Assembly: GCA_019137255.1 (NCBI GenBank)
Contig: WPDH01000152.1
Coordinates: forward strand, 186,001-250,000
Direction of reading: 5' to 3'
Length of the DNA: 64,000 nucleotides
Origin: Corinectria fuckeliana
Taxonomy: Eukaryota; Ascomycota; Sordariomycetes; Hypocreales; Nectriaceae
In this document: positions 46,701 to 57,376 of the stretch, in pieces
Numbering within the stretch: the first letter of the stretch is position 1
Layout: each line of letters begins with the position of its first letter
The notes under the pieces: generated by a model
Seen by the model: the letters and a program-made list of their open reading frames with translations, nothing else
Databases searched by the model: none
Told to the model about the DNA's origin: nothing
Made by a program: the position numbers and the translations under genes

Positions 46701-47017
46701 CGCTCCCGTCGTTTCGGTGATGCCGTTTGCGACGCTCGTCTTGCAGGGACTCGCACTGATGGGTGTCCGGCAGAACAAGAGCCACAGGGCATCCAAAACT
46801 GTGCTGGGCTGGGTGAGTTTGCAACCCAACTGGGACAGGCGAATTATGCTAATAATCTAGGTTGTTGATGATGGAACTGAGCCTCTGGCAGCGATGGGAT
46901 TCGAGACGCTCCAAGCGTTCGACGAGATTACCAACTCCCTGGACAGTGTAAGTTGAATCCCCTGTGATTGAGATTTCAACGCCCATGCTAACTAGTGTCA
47001 AGTTTGCAAGCCTATGA
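43799..47017 (+). CDS. nag3: GH3 (NagZ-like) domain fused to GNAT acetyltransferase-like domain
   Basis: There are six exons (43799-43848, 44004-44122, 44254-45534, 45584-46812, 46861-46947, 47003-47017) encoding 926 residues. The N-terminal 350 residues follow the NagZ-type GH3 fold: IGQIMIMGWDGTEVTPQI, LLIALDQENGGVNSLFD, VNLMLGPVLDVLN, CGKHFPSYGNLDFLGSNLD and GVAISECLEMEALSHE. A poorly conserved middle part follows. The C-terminal 300 residues resemble a GNAT acetyltransferase, with AHFVVRNSS, GAIFVDPAKRDVSIGRSLHQ (acetyl-CoA loop region) and the end VVDDGTEPLAAMGFETLQAF. No signal peptide is present, so it is intracellular, unlike secreted GH20 chitinolytic enzymes. It lies in the GlcNAc cluster, where a GH3-acetyltransferase gene is also known in Trichoderma. 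The last tiny exon is less certain. Activity is not established. Confidence 0.88.
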
Positions 47018-47467
47018 TACAGATCGTAGGGTTACACGAACCTTATGGGTGCAACCAGGTGACGTCTCGAAGGCTAAGCTTTGAGGGTAGTTATGGTCCC
47101 TTGAATTCCAATTCATATATCTAAGCTTCCCTATGTCCGCAAATTCGGGTTAGGACAGCTTTTTGCATTCCTGTTTAGCCCTCCGCGTGGAAGTAGGTCC
47201 GAGGGAAACATGCAAACGTTTACCGGACCCTTGAACTATGCTTGTACCCTTTGGTGTCTAGTGTGACCAGTAAGCTAGCGTGAATCACTGCCAGCCATTA
47301 AATCACTTCGTGATAACCAGATGGTTTGGTCCTACATGAGATATTCTTGACATGTAGATGTGTCTGGACAGTTCGTTACCATATCTCGAGACAGGCACGG
47401 GTTCAATTTAATGCTAGTAATATCTCCCGATCGAGGGAACTTCAACCTCCTAGTAACTCATCATATT
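47018..47467. other. convergent intergenic region between nag3 and the GH31 gene
   Basis: It should carry both 3' UTRs. No gene is seen. Confidence 0.6.
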
Positions 47468-49813
47468 TCATAGCGATTCGATGGACACAGGAGCATCTCC
47501 TTCCAAGTTCCGGCCATTTTCTGCAACCTTGAAGTCGCCAGTAAGTCTATCGGTGCCCTCAAGCTTGCCATCGGCTCCAACGGTGAGCTCGGCAACGACC
47601 TTGCCCCCGCCATCTACCACGGTCGTCTTGGCCCCAAGGACAGTCTGATACAAGGCAACCTCGACGTCCTTGGCGTAGTCGTACGCCGCGCCCACCTCCT
47701 CGCGGCTACCAAGCACCAGGACGGTGTTCTCGCGCACGTAGAGCGGCAGGGTGCCGAAAGCGTGTCTCTCCTTGAACCAGCCCGGGCCAGTCTTGACCTC
47801 GTTGGTGAAGTACGAGGTCCATTTTCCCTTGGGCAGGTAGAACTCGGCCACGCCTGACTCCTCGTAGATGGGAGCCGCAAGCAGCTGAGATCCCACCATG
47901 AACTGGCGGTCGAGGTACCACGAGGTCGGGTCCTCGGGGAACTCGAGAGCCACGGCACGAAGAGACATGGGAATACCACCCTCGATCGACTCCATTGCCT
48001 GGGCATAGATGTAAGGCATCAATCGCGTCTTCAGCGCAGTCCACTTGGACAGCGTTTTGGAACATCCTTCCTCAGTTTTGTCGTCATCGTCGACAGTCCA
48101 TGGCACACGGTACGAGTTGCTGCCGTGGAGACGGCTGTGACTGCACAAAAGACCCATCGCCACCCATCGCTTGTAGATCCATGGGGGAGGCTTGCCCTCA
48201 AAGCCACCAATATCGCAGCTCCAGAAGGAATAGCCACTCAGACCCATGGAGAGACCTCCACGAACAGACTCGGCCAGCGCCTCGGGAGTCGACTCGCAGT
48301 CGCCGCCCCATACCAAGGGAAACCTCTGACTGCCGGCACATGCAGCACGAGCGTATAGGACGGCCTCTTCCTTGCCGTAGCGTTTCTGAAGAGCTTCGTA
48401 GACGATTCGGTTGTACGCAAAGGCGTAGTAGTTGTGCATCTTATGGGGGTCGACGGTTGTGTCGTGCCATTGAACGTCGAGGGTAGGAATGCGCTCGCCA
48501 AAGTCGGTCTTGAGGGCATCCACACCCTTGTCAAAGAGGCCATTAAGGCACTCGACGTACCACGCGACGGCTTCTGGGTTGGTAATGTCGACGAGACCCA
48601 TGCCGGCCTGCCACAAATCCCACTGCCAGACATCGCCGTTCTTACGTTTCAGTAGATAACCGCGGTCGGCCGCGTACCTGAAGGCGGCACCGTGCTGGCC
48701 GATATACGGGTTGATCCAGACGCACACCTTCTTGCACAGGCCGTTCTCTTTGAGACGGGCAATCTGGGACTTGGGATCAGGGAAGCGTTCCGAGTCGAAG
48801 ACGAAGTCAGTCCAGGTGAAGGCCTTCATCCAGAAACAGTCGTAGTGGAAGACATCAACGGGGGACCCCCGGGCCTTCATGCCCTCGAGGAACGAGTTGA
48901 CGGTGGTCTCATCGTAATTGGTCGTGAAGCTAGTTGTTAGCCAGAGGCCGAAGCTCCAGCTGGGGACTTTGCCGGCCTTTCCGGTAAGAGTAGTGTACCT
49001 CTTGAGGACCTCCTTGGGACCATCGCCGTATATGATGTAAATCTTGAGGCGCTGGCCCTCGACAGTCGTCTGCACGCGGGTGGTCCGCTCGCTGCCGATC
49101 TCTAAGTCGACCCGGCCGGGGTTATCGATGAAGACGCCATAGCCACGGTTGCTCATATAGAACGAGACATTCTTGTATGCTTGGTCACTAGAGGTGCCAC
49201 CATCGGCGTTCCATAGGGAGACATGCTGTCCAACTTTGTTCCAGGCCCCAAAGCGCTCTCCCAGGCCGTGGATCGACTCTCCAACAGAGAGAGTGGTCTG
49301 GAAAAACATGTAGTGCTTGAAGTCACGCATGTCGCCCAGCTGCATGGGCGAGCTGGGCGCCGGCGAATAGGCGAACCCGGTACTGCGATTGCCAAGCGTC
49401 GTGAGGTGCTTGGAGCCGTCGGTGCTGTGGAATCTGATGTCGAAGTTGTGGGAATCCGGATGGATGGTGGCGGACAAGGTCCCCGATTTGAGGGTGGTGC
49501 CCTTGTCGTTCTTGACAATCTCGCCCTGTACGGTTGGCCTGCCGTCTGGGAAGAGCTCAAAGTGAGGTCCCTTGTTCTGCGCGCCGGCCCAGTGGGTTGA
49601 CTCTATGGATATGACGCCGTCCATCTCGGCCTTGACGTCGAGGGTCAGCGTAGGTTGGTTGAGTGTGTCGCCGCGCGAGCGGATCTTCTTCACCGGACAC
49701 AGCAAGCTCAATGCCTGCTGGTCTTCTGAGGGCGTCACTTCGTAGACGTCCTCGGCGTAATCTGTGTGGACGCCCTCGGCGGGCAGCCACATACCATCGC
49801 GAAGCTGCACCAT
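47468..49813 (-). CDS. GH31 alpha-xylosidase (YicI-type)
   Basis: This is a single-exon CDS of 781 residues. The start is the ATG at 49813 (MVQLRDGMWLPAEGV); an earlier in-frame TTG is not used. It matches the bacterial YicI type of GH31, which releases alpha-linked xylose, for example from xyloglucan oligosaccharides or isoprimeverose (EC 3.2.1.177). Features: the N-terminal beta-sandwich with SIHGLGERFGAWNKVGQ; the barrel start GKVPSWSFGLWLTTSF; the nucleophile motif ALKTDFGERIP; the acid/base region LVWGGDCESTPEALAES; and GLSGYSFWSCDIGGFEG. KTDFGE is diagnostic of the xylosidase branch (alpha-glucosidases have WxDMNE). There is no signal peptide, so it is cytosolic. It is divergent from a secreted GH3 glycosidase. 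Confidence 0.94.
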   Translation of the reverse strand: MVQLRDGMWLPAEGVHTDYAEDVYEVTPSEDQQALSLLCPVKKIRSRGDTLNQPTLTLDVKAEMDGVISIESTHWAGAQNKGPHFELFPDGRPTVQGEIVKNDKGTTLKSGTLSATIHPDSHNFDIRFHSTDGSKHLTTLGNRSTGFAYSPAPSSPMQLGDMRDFKHYMFFQTTLSVGESIHGLGERFGAWNKVGQHVSLWNADGGTSSDQAYKNVSFYMSNRGYGVFIDNPGRVDLEIGSERTTRVQTTVEGQRLKIYIIYGDGPKEVLKRYTTLTGKAGKVPSWSFGLWLTTSFTTNYDETTVNSFLEGMKARGSPVDVFHYDCFWMKAFTWTDFVFDSERFPDPKSQIARLKENGLCKKVCVWINPYIGQHGAAFRYAADRGYLLKRKNGDVWQWDLWQAGMGLVDITNPEAVAWYVECLNGLFDKGVDALKTDFGERIPTLDVQWHDTTVDPHKMHNYYAFAYNRIVYEALQKRYGKEEAVLYARAACAGSQRFPLVWGGDCESTPEALAESVRGGLSMGLSGYSFWSCDIGGFEGKPPPWIYKRWVAMGLLCSHSRLHGSNSYRVPWTVDDDDKTEEGCSKTLSKWTALKTRLMPYIYAQAMESIEGGIPMSLRAVALEFPEDPTSWYLDRQFMVGSQLLAAPIYEESGVAEFYLPKGKWTSYFTNEVKTGPGWFKERHAFGTLPLYVRENTVLVLGSREEVGAAYDYAKDVEVALYQTVLGAKTTVVDGGGKVVAELTVGADGKLEGTDRLTGDFKVAENGRNLEGDAPVSIESL

Positions 49814-51140
49814 AGTGTGTTTTCTCAACTCGGAATAATCAGAGAGGACAGGCAGCGGAGGATGGGTGGAAGATGAGCGAGCTTGTGTTGGTGGAGCTTG
49901 GGCGTGAGGAACTAGAAGTGATGTAGAGACTGTTGGGACTTTGCCCGCCTTTCAATGAAGAAAGGTACTGTAGCAATTAGGGACGCGTCGTCTCACGCTC
50001 CACCAGAAGCCATATCAAGGAGCATCGTCACAATCCATCACGAAGCTCAGCTCAGTTAAGGACGAATCTAAGCAACTCACCCGCCAGAGCATCCACTTGC
50101 TTCCCCTCCTCACCACACCATCTCTCATGGCATCGTCACCCGTAAGCTACCCACGGCGGGCAACCCACTGCAACGCTGCGGCATCATTCGCCCAACGGGA
50201 GCCAGGCGCGAGGGACCGGTTGAGAGAAGCCATGCCGGCGGTGGTAGAGCTGCGACGCCGGGTCCAGAGACGGCTTGATTGGCGCGTTAATAGGCCTGGG
50301 GCCGTTGCCGGTTAAATGCCCCCCGCCGAGCTTATTCGGCGATCAACAGGCCCCGGTTTCCCCGCGAAGTGATTGCGGGATGCGAGGATGTGAGTATGTG
50401 TGGATGTTGTGGAGGAGAAACTGTGGAGTTGGTTATTGGCCCGTGGAAGTCGTTGGCGTTGAGAATGAATTCTGCCGTACACTTCAGGCTGCATTCTGAA
50501 GCTCCACCAGGCCACCATCAACTTACTTCGTACACCAACAACGCTCTCCAACAGCTCACACATGTGACATCTCCACTCCTGTTTCTCATTCCTCGCCTTG
50601 CATTGCAGCTTGTCTCTCGTGCTAGGGACTTCGGCACGACGTTCCGGCCCGGTCGTGTAGCCCAGACGATGCCTTGGCCTTGCAGTTTGCACATCCATGA
50701 TCCGCCACGTTCTGCTCATCTCCGAATCCCACGAATCTACACCGTTGCCGTCCGTCCTTGCTGCCCCTTGTTGCCCATCTGGGCTCGTCTTCCCGTATTT
50801 CAATTTCTCGAGCCTCCCTCCAATTGGTAGTGCCCCCGCACTTCCCCGGGCGACGAACTACATCCCGGCAGTTCCTAGCGGCGCCTGCCGTGATGATATC
50901 CTCGGCGTCATCTCCCAGAGGCATAGCCGTGCTGCAAACCACGGGGCCCTTTTGCAGTCTCCAAGGTATCTCGTGGCCATGGCGCGGCTCAGCATTGTAC
51001 GATCCCGTGAGGGGACAAGGATGAACGGTTAATTCAGCGGGTCCCGGTTGTCGATATAATGGCCAGCGTCGTACTCGATTGTTGTGATTATGTCTTACCC
51101 CCAGCTTCTTTGATAAATTCTGGGTTTCTGGATCTTCATC
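49814..51140. promoter_or_regulatory. shared upstream region of the GH31 and GH3 glycosidase genes
   Basis: About 1.3 kb separates two divergent glycosidase genes and holds both promoters. ORFs here (50312-50803 minus, 50369-50830 plus and others) overlap each other and have no recognisable features. Joint control of the pair is inference. Confidence 0.5.
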
Positions 51141-53715
51141 ATGAAGCCCTCGTTCATTCTCTGCACTGCTGCTTTAACGGGCTTAGGCGAGGCTGCCAAA
51201 AAGCCTGTGTACAAGGACAAGAATGCCTCCATCGATGACCGTGTGGCTGACCTCCTCAAGCGGATGACGGTCAAGGAGAAGACGGCCCAGCTGATTCAGG
51301 GCGACATGTCCAACTATCTCAACATCACCGATGGCGCCGTCAACAAAACGGGCCTAAAATGGAACATGGAGTACCGAGCCAATTCCATTTGGACGGGCTT
51401 GTACACCGAGATGGAGACTGTCCAGAAAGCCGCCAAGTTAGCACAAGACTATATGCTCGAGGAGACTAAGCTCGGTAAGAGCCGCCATACTTCCTACGAT
51501 CAAGGTTGTTGTTCTAATATGCCTACCTAGGGATCCCTGCATTCGTTCAGTCCGAGGGATTACACGGCTTCCTTGCCCTGAACGCCACCATCTTCAACTC
51601 TCCTATCGGAATTGGCTGCTCTTTCAATCCAGAGCTTGTCGAGAAAATGGGAAACGTTATTGCCACAGAAGCCTTGGCTCTCGGCGTCAACCAGCTCTTC
51701 GCTCCTCAAGCTGACTTGGCCCGAGAACTGAGGTTTGGACGAGTGGAGGAATGCTTCGGCGAAGATCCTCACCTGTACGCCCGTTGCTCATCATGACACT
51801 GACAAAAGAGTAAGACTAACACACCTGGATAGAGTTGGGGAGATGGCGTACTCTTTTGTCAAGGGTCTTCAGGATGAAGGCGTCTCGGCAATGGTTAAGC
51901 ACTACGTCAGTCGAGTCTCTCCTCCAGTCATCACACGCCGCTAATTAGAACAGGCTGCATTCGCTTCCCCAGAGCAGGGGATAAACACTTCCCCAGTTCA
52001 CGGCGGTGAGCGAGAGCTAAGGTCTCTCTATCTCCCTCCTTTTAAGAGAGCGATTATTGATAGCGGCGCTGTCTCCGTCATGTCGTCGTACAATTCATAC
52101 GACGGCGTCCCAGTTGTCTCAGACTCTCATCTTCTCAACGAAATTCTACGAGAGGAATGGGGCTATGAGTACTACGTCATCTCCGACGCCGGTGGCACTG
52201 CTCGTCTTGCCAACGCCTTCTTCGTCTGTGAGATTGAGGACAATGAGTGCATTACTATTGAGGTATTGTTGACTTATTTGAAGCTAGCTACATAGACTAA
52301 CAGGGTGCCAGGCTCTCCCTAATGGCAATGATGTCGAGATGGGTGGTGGATACTGGAGCTACGAAATCGTGCCCGACTTGATTGAGTCGGGAAAGCTTTC
52401 TTCTAAGGTCTTGGATACTGCCGTGTCCCGAGTCCTCCGTGCAAAGTTCAAGATGGGTCTCTTTGAGAACCCGTATCCCGGCGTTCCTGCCAAGAAGATC
52501 TTTGACTACATCAACACCAGGAAAAACAAGCAGCTCGCTCGTGAGCTCGATACCGAAAGCATCGTCCTCCTCGAGAACCACGACAATGCCCTGCCGTTGA
52601 AGAAGAACGTCAATGTGGCTGTAATTGGCCCCATGGCTCATGGCTATGTCAACGTCAGTGCCCCTCTATGCCACCTCGGCTCGCTATTATGCTAATTCTA
52701 GTCAAAGTACGGTGACTACGTCATCCATACTGCCATGTCTCGCGGTGTAACTCCTCTCGACGGTATCAAGGCCGCCAGTAAAGGCAAGGTCACCTATGCT
52801 CAGGGCTGTGAGCGCTGGTCTAACGATGACTCTGGCTTTGATAAGGCCGTCGCTGCTGCCGAGGCTGCAGACGTGGCCGTCGTTGTCGTGGGAACTTGGT
52901 CGCGAGACCAGAACGAACTCTGGGGCGGTCTTAACGCCACCACAGGCGAGCACATAGACGTGAGCAACTTGGATCTTGTAGGTGCCATGCCCCGCCTGGT
53001 CCAGGCCATCATCGACACCGGAAAGCCCACCGTTGTGGTATTCAGCTCTGGCAAGCCCGTCACCGAGCCGTGGATCTCGGAAGAGGCCTCTGCCCTCGTG
53101 CAGCAGTTTTACCAGTCCGAGCAGGGAGGCCACGCTCTGGCAGATATTCTGTACGGCAACGAGAACCCATCTGGCAAGCTCTCTGTCAGCTTCCCTTACG
53201 ACGTCGGCACGCTCCCCATCTACTACGACCACCTCAACTCTGCGCGCATGTGGCCCAACCCCGGCAAGGCGTACGAGAACGGCACTCTGAAGTTTGGAAA
53301 CAACTACGTTCTCGAGAACCCAACTTCCCTCTACGGCTTCGGATACGGCCTGTCGTACAGCAAGTTCGAGTTCTCCAAAATCTCCTTCTCAAAGAAGAAA
53401 GTCTCCGCATCCGATACCGTCACCGTCTCTGTAGACGTGACGAATAAGTCGAAGCGCGACGGCGCCGAGGTGGTGCAGCTCTACGTCAAGGACATGCTCG
53501 CGACCGTTGACGTGCCGCGATTCCAGCTCAAGGGCTTCAAGAAGGTCGAGGTCAAGGCCGGCAAGACTAAGAAGGTCAGGATTGATCTGGCAGTTTCCGA
53601 GTGGGGTCTGTGGAACCGTAAGATGGAGTATGTCGTCGAGCCCGGTGAGTTTACCGTGTATGTGGGCAACTCCAGCGAGAACTTCTTGGGCAACGTAACG
53701 GTTACCGTTCAATAA
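51141..53715 (+). CDS. secreted GH3 beta-glycosidase (beta-glucosidase/beta-xylosidase type)
   Basis: There are six exons (51141-51474, 51531-51774, 51833-51905, 51954-52262, 52312-52653, 52708-53715) encoding 769 residues. A short signal peptide (MKPSFILCTAALTGLGEA) leads to the GH3 N-terminal domain. There, VADLLKRMTVKEKTAQLIQG, FVQSEGLHGFLAL, VNQLFAPQADLARELRFGR, AAFASPEQGINTSPVHGGER and the nucleophile motif YYVISDAGGTARL are seen. The second domain contains VLLENHDNALPLKKNVNVAV and the conserved FPYDVGTLPIYYDH. The fibronectin III-like C-terminal domain has TSLYGFGYGLSYSKFEFS and ends NVTVTVQ. It is the plain three-domain secreted GH3 layout, quite different from the cluster's NagZ-like GH3. 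Its divergent partner is the GH31 alpha-xylosidase, so xyloglucan or related oligosaccharides are plausible substrates, but specificity cannot be read from sequence. Confidence 0.92.
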
Positions 53716-54378
53716 GATATTGATTAGACGTTCACCTACCTTTAATGATGTCTAAAGAAGACGAGGGTATTTGCTGTTTGGCCCATGTAATAGCCTACAC
53801 CTCCTGATCTGTCTTCATCTATGCCTCCGCCTCTGAACGTCAACGATGTCGCTATTAATAACGAGCGCAATTACATCAGAGCCCTGCAGCCTACCCCTGC
53901 TTTCAAATTCAGATCCCAAAGAGTCAGCCGTCTCGTAGGATGAGATGATAAGGTATAAATGAGGGACTATTGAGGGTTTCATTCCTCTTCCTATATAATG
54001 AAGTTGTCCATCTTGAGATGGCGGTTTTGAGCCATTTTTAAGTTTTGTCGCCCTGCTACCCACAGGGGCGATCGTCCTCTTTCCAAGCCTTGTAGAAGAA
54101 ATGGCAAGAGGAGGGATCAAAGGATTCAATCTGTGGCGGAAAAGCCTAAATGATCAAGCAGATAAGACCTGTTATGCGGTCATCTCCCAAGCCGTTCCAG
54201 CCCTATCTTCTATGTATCTCACATCCACAAGTTGAGTGAGGATAGACACCACCATCTATGATCTCTTGATGCGAACAACGAGACGAAACCTGTTCACTAG
54301 AGCAAGATATTTCTCTTTTGGCAAGTCGATTCGGTTTTCTGTGACGGCATCTCGGGCGATGCCCTTAGGACCGACCCC
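53716..54378. other. intergenic region after the GH3 gene
   Basis: It holds the GH3 3' UTR. No gene is recognised; minus-strand ORFs 53815-54129 and 54256-54486 are not convincing. Confidence 0.5.
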
Positions 54379-54968
54379 ATGTACATGGCAATGACTCCAT
54401 CCAACAATGGTCAGTTGCGTATTATGGGCCTTTTGAGATCTGTTGAGCAGACAAAGAGGGTGCGTCGTCCTCATTTCTACTTTCAAAACGTATTGGTGAG
54501 GTTCATGAGGGGATACAAGCTAGAGCTGCGGTCTTACACCTCCCACACCAACTACAACTCGAATGTACGTAAGTCTTGTCTAGGCCCCAACTTCTTCAAT
54601 CATCTAAGCACTCACGTCAGCGTATATGAATCAATCCAGTCATCCAGCACTTCTTTTGCGCCTCGCTATTCATACTCAAAACACCCGAGATCGTTCTCAA
54701 CTGGAAACAAGAAGGCGGCATATGCTAAGTCGTTGCCAGCCCCCCTTCTCCCTCCTTTTCCGTGGTCACTACTTACACTCTTTCAGCTAGCGATGGTGCC
54801 GGCGACTGCTACTACCTCGGTATCGACGTTGTTTTCGAGGTCTGCTATACCACCAGTAGCTACACGACGCAAGGTTTTGGCTTCTACGAAATGCGCCCGG
54901 TCAAGACTCAACCTGCGCTCGACTCCATGAACTCAGCCTGCGCAACTGCCAACACCGCGGGACTGTGA
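54379..54968 (+). CDS. possible two-exon orphan gene
   Basis: Two open blocks join in frame if the intron 54569-54786 (GTAAGT donor, TTTCAG acceptor) is removed, giving 123 residues. The first block is basic (MGLLRSVEQTKRVRRPHFYF, then YKLELRSYTSHTNY). The second is SDGAGDCYYLGIDVVFEVC, then YTTSSYTTQGFGFYEM, ending in CATANTAGL. The true start could be the later ATG at about 54508. The intron is longer than the local norm and no family is recognised, so this is a tentative model. It could also be a fragment of a decayed gene. Confidence 0.3.
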
Positions 54969-55742
54969 GCTTTTATTATGCTGGTGTTAAGTGTAAATAG
55001 ATATAAGCCCAGCTGTATAATCAGATGAATGTTGTTGCCGCAGATATGTACAACAACGTATCCACTGGATATCCCATTAGTTGCCTCATACTATTGTTAT
55101 TGGTCTGGCGGTTTTATGCACGTAAGTCGTTTATCAGATGAGAGACCCAGCGTCCAAAGGAGTAAAACTAGAGGTTATACCTAGCATACTCGCTGTAGCC
55201 TAACACCAGTGTGCACAAATCTACATAAATGAATATAATTATTAGCTGTCAAGACCAATTTCGAGCGATGAGGCCAATTTCCGGTTGTTTTATCGATGGC
55301 GCATCGACTTGAAGGTCCGAAATGGGTATCGTAACCCCGCTAATCTAACTGCCCATTACGTGCTGTCTCATGCTCTCGGGACGGTAGAACATAACCCCGG
55401 AGCGCGGCCTCCTGATTGGACAGGCGCCAAAAATGTAGTCATGGGCTCCGGGAAGGCGGGCACTCAAGCAGCCTCGCTCCAGCGCCCCAGCTTTCTCCTC
55501 GTCGTCACAGCTCACTCGCGCAAAATTGCCGTCGCTCACTCGTCCCACGCGCCCTCGCCTCCTTGCCAAACTCCAGAGTCTCCGCGATCGCTCTGACACA
55601 AGGGGGCCCCAAGCCAAGCTCTCGACTCGTCGCCAGCCGCCCAAGGTCTCCTGGGCCCTAGCCCGCACCGGCTCGACTCGGTCCTCTCACCACCCACAAT
55701 CGACGCCCTCTCCTCCGTCGTCAATCCTCGCACGCGCCCACC
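54969..55742. other. intergenic region upstream of rxt2
   Basis: It is AT-rich in its first half and GC-rich in the last 350 nt, where it should carry the rxt2 promoter and leader. Overlapping ORFs on both strands here are unrecognised. Confidence 0.55.
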
Positions 55743-57376
55743 ATGGCGACCCAACAGATTCTCTTCTCCGAGACCATAGCGGGCATGAAAAAGGCATTCA
55801 AGAGGAAGGCTTATGGTAAGGCACTCCTTGATGCGACGTCGCAGCAGACACCACTAACCTTGGTCGCGACTCAGAGTCCGACTCCGATTCCGAAATCGAC
55901 AACTACAGCAACCGAGGGCAGAAGCTCAAGAAGCGAGCTCGGTTCGCCCACAAGGGACAATTGGTGCCGACCGAGGGCCCAAGTTCTTACAGACAGGTAG
56001 CCGCACTCGGGATACCCCTCTCAGACCAATTCTGCTGACCAGAACGAAGTACGTCGAGTTCGCCGGTGTCCGACGTCCGATTCTCCACCGCAACCCGCCC
56101 CTGATAGACGACGAAGGCTATGAAATCGACAGCGACGACGACGCCGATCGTCTTCAAGAAGCCGAAACCCATGCATCAGAGATAAACCCCTACGCCAATA
56201 TCCATCTAGAACGTACGTCAACAATGGAGCGCATCGATGACAACAAGCCTGACCATAGCAGATCTTCTCGCTCCGCTGACCGCATCGACCGGCCTCTCAA
56301 CTCACCAGACCCTTTCGAAACCGTTCACATCCAAGACCCTGACGAAACTCGTTGACCAGAGTTACGATAACATGCGAAAGGAGAATCGTTCGTTGTGGCA
56401 AGTCAGGCATCTCCTGACTTCGCTATGCGGCGACTTTACCTGGGTCCCGTGCCAAATGATGGTCAGGCCGTCAGATATCGATTTGTTCACGGACGATCAC
56501 GTCGCTCGCCACCTCTTGAGTCTTTCACAAACCCATCCTGGTGGATCTCAAGAGGTGGTGCCGCCCACAAGCATCAACGGCGGGGCACACGGCCAAAACG
56601 GCATCCAAACCGAACACCCGCTTAGTTCTGCAGGCGAAGTTCAGGTGTCGTCGAATAAGAGCGCAATAGAGGATGCGGATGTCTCCATGGTCGATGCTGA
56701 TGTTGCCGGTCAGAACGGCTCTGGTTCAGAGCACGTAACAATTCCAAACGGAGCAACAAATGGCTTTGACTCGACTCCGACGATGAAGCACGAGGACAGT
56801 GAAAATAAGCCGGGACCTGGGGAGAGTGGCCAGATCAAGTCCCAGCATATTGACGATGTCGTGAATCAAAAAACAGGTGGAGATAAGGGTCCAGGAGCAA
56901 CGAACCCAGTCGGAGTCGGCGAAGGAGGTATGGCTCTCGACACTCGCCATCTCAAGGAATTGAGCAACGGAATCGCACACGCATCGACCCCGCCAAGGGG
57001 GTCGGAGCACCTCTTTGTTCATCCCATGTTCATTGCACCAACTGGCACAAAACCAGATCGAGATATGGGACTGCCTGAACAAGAGGCAGAAGACATCCGA
57101 CGGTTGCTTGCGCTATACGTACAGAAGCAGGAGGAGGTGTGTCGCGGGGCGAAGAAGCTGTTCCTAGGCCTTCTCCGAGCGGACAAGCTCCGCAAGGATG
57201 TGCTGCACTGGTCCAAGGCGGAGGCACATTCGGGGCCCAACCGGGACATGTCGGACGGGGAGGATTGGTACGATATGGAGGAATGGGGATTGACGGAGGA
57301 CCTTAAAAAGGGCCAAGATGAGGAAGAGGAAGATACCCAGACCACGGGCAAGAAGACGAGAAACCGTCGAACTTGA
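55743..57376 (+). CDS. rxt2: Rpd3L histone deacetylase complex subunit Rxt2
   Basis: There are four exons (55743-55815, 55875-55996, 56050-56212, 56262-57376) encoding 490 residues. The RXT2 N-terminal domain is built across exons 1-4: FSETIAGMKKAFKRKAYE, SNRGQKLKKRARFAHKGQL, YVEFAGVRRPILHRNPPL, INPYANIHLEHLLAPLTA and MRKENRSLWQVRHLLTSLCG with FTWVPCQMM. Rxt2 is a subunit of the large Rpd3 complex, which deacetylates histones at promoters in the nucleus. After residue 190 the protein is mostly disordered, with a second conserved-looking helix near GLPEQEAEDIRRLLALYVQK and an acidic tail. The acceptor at 56049 was chosen because it keeps the conserved YVEFAG block in frame. Family assignment is good; the exact third splice site is less certain. 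Confidence 0.87.
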
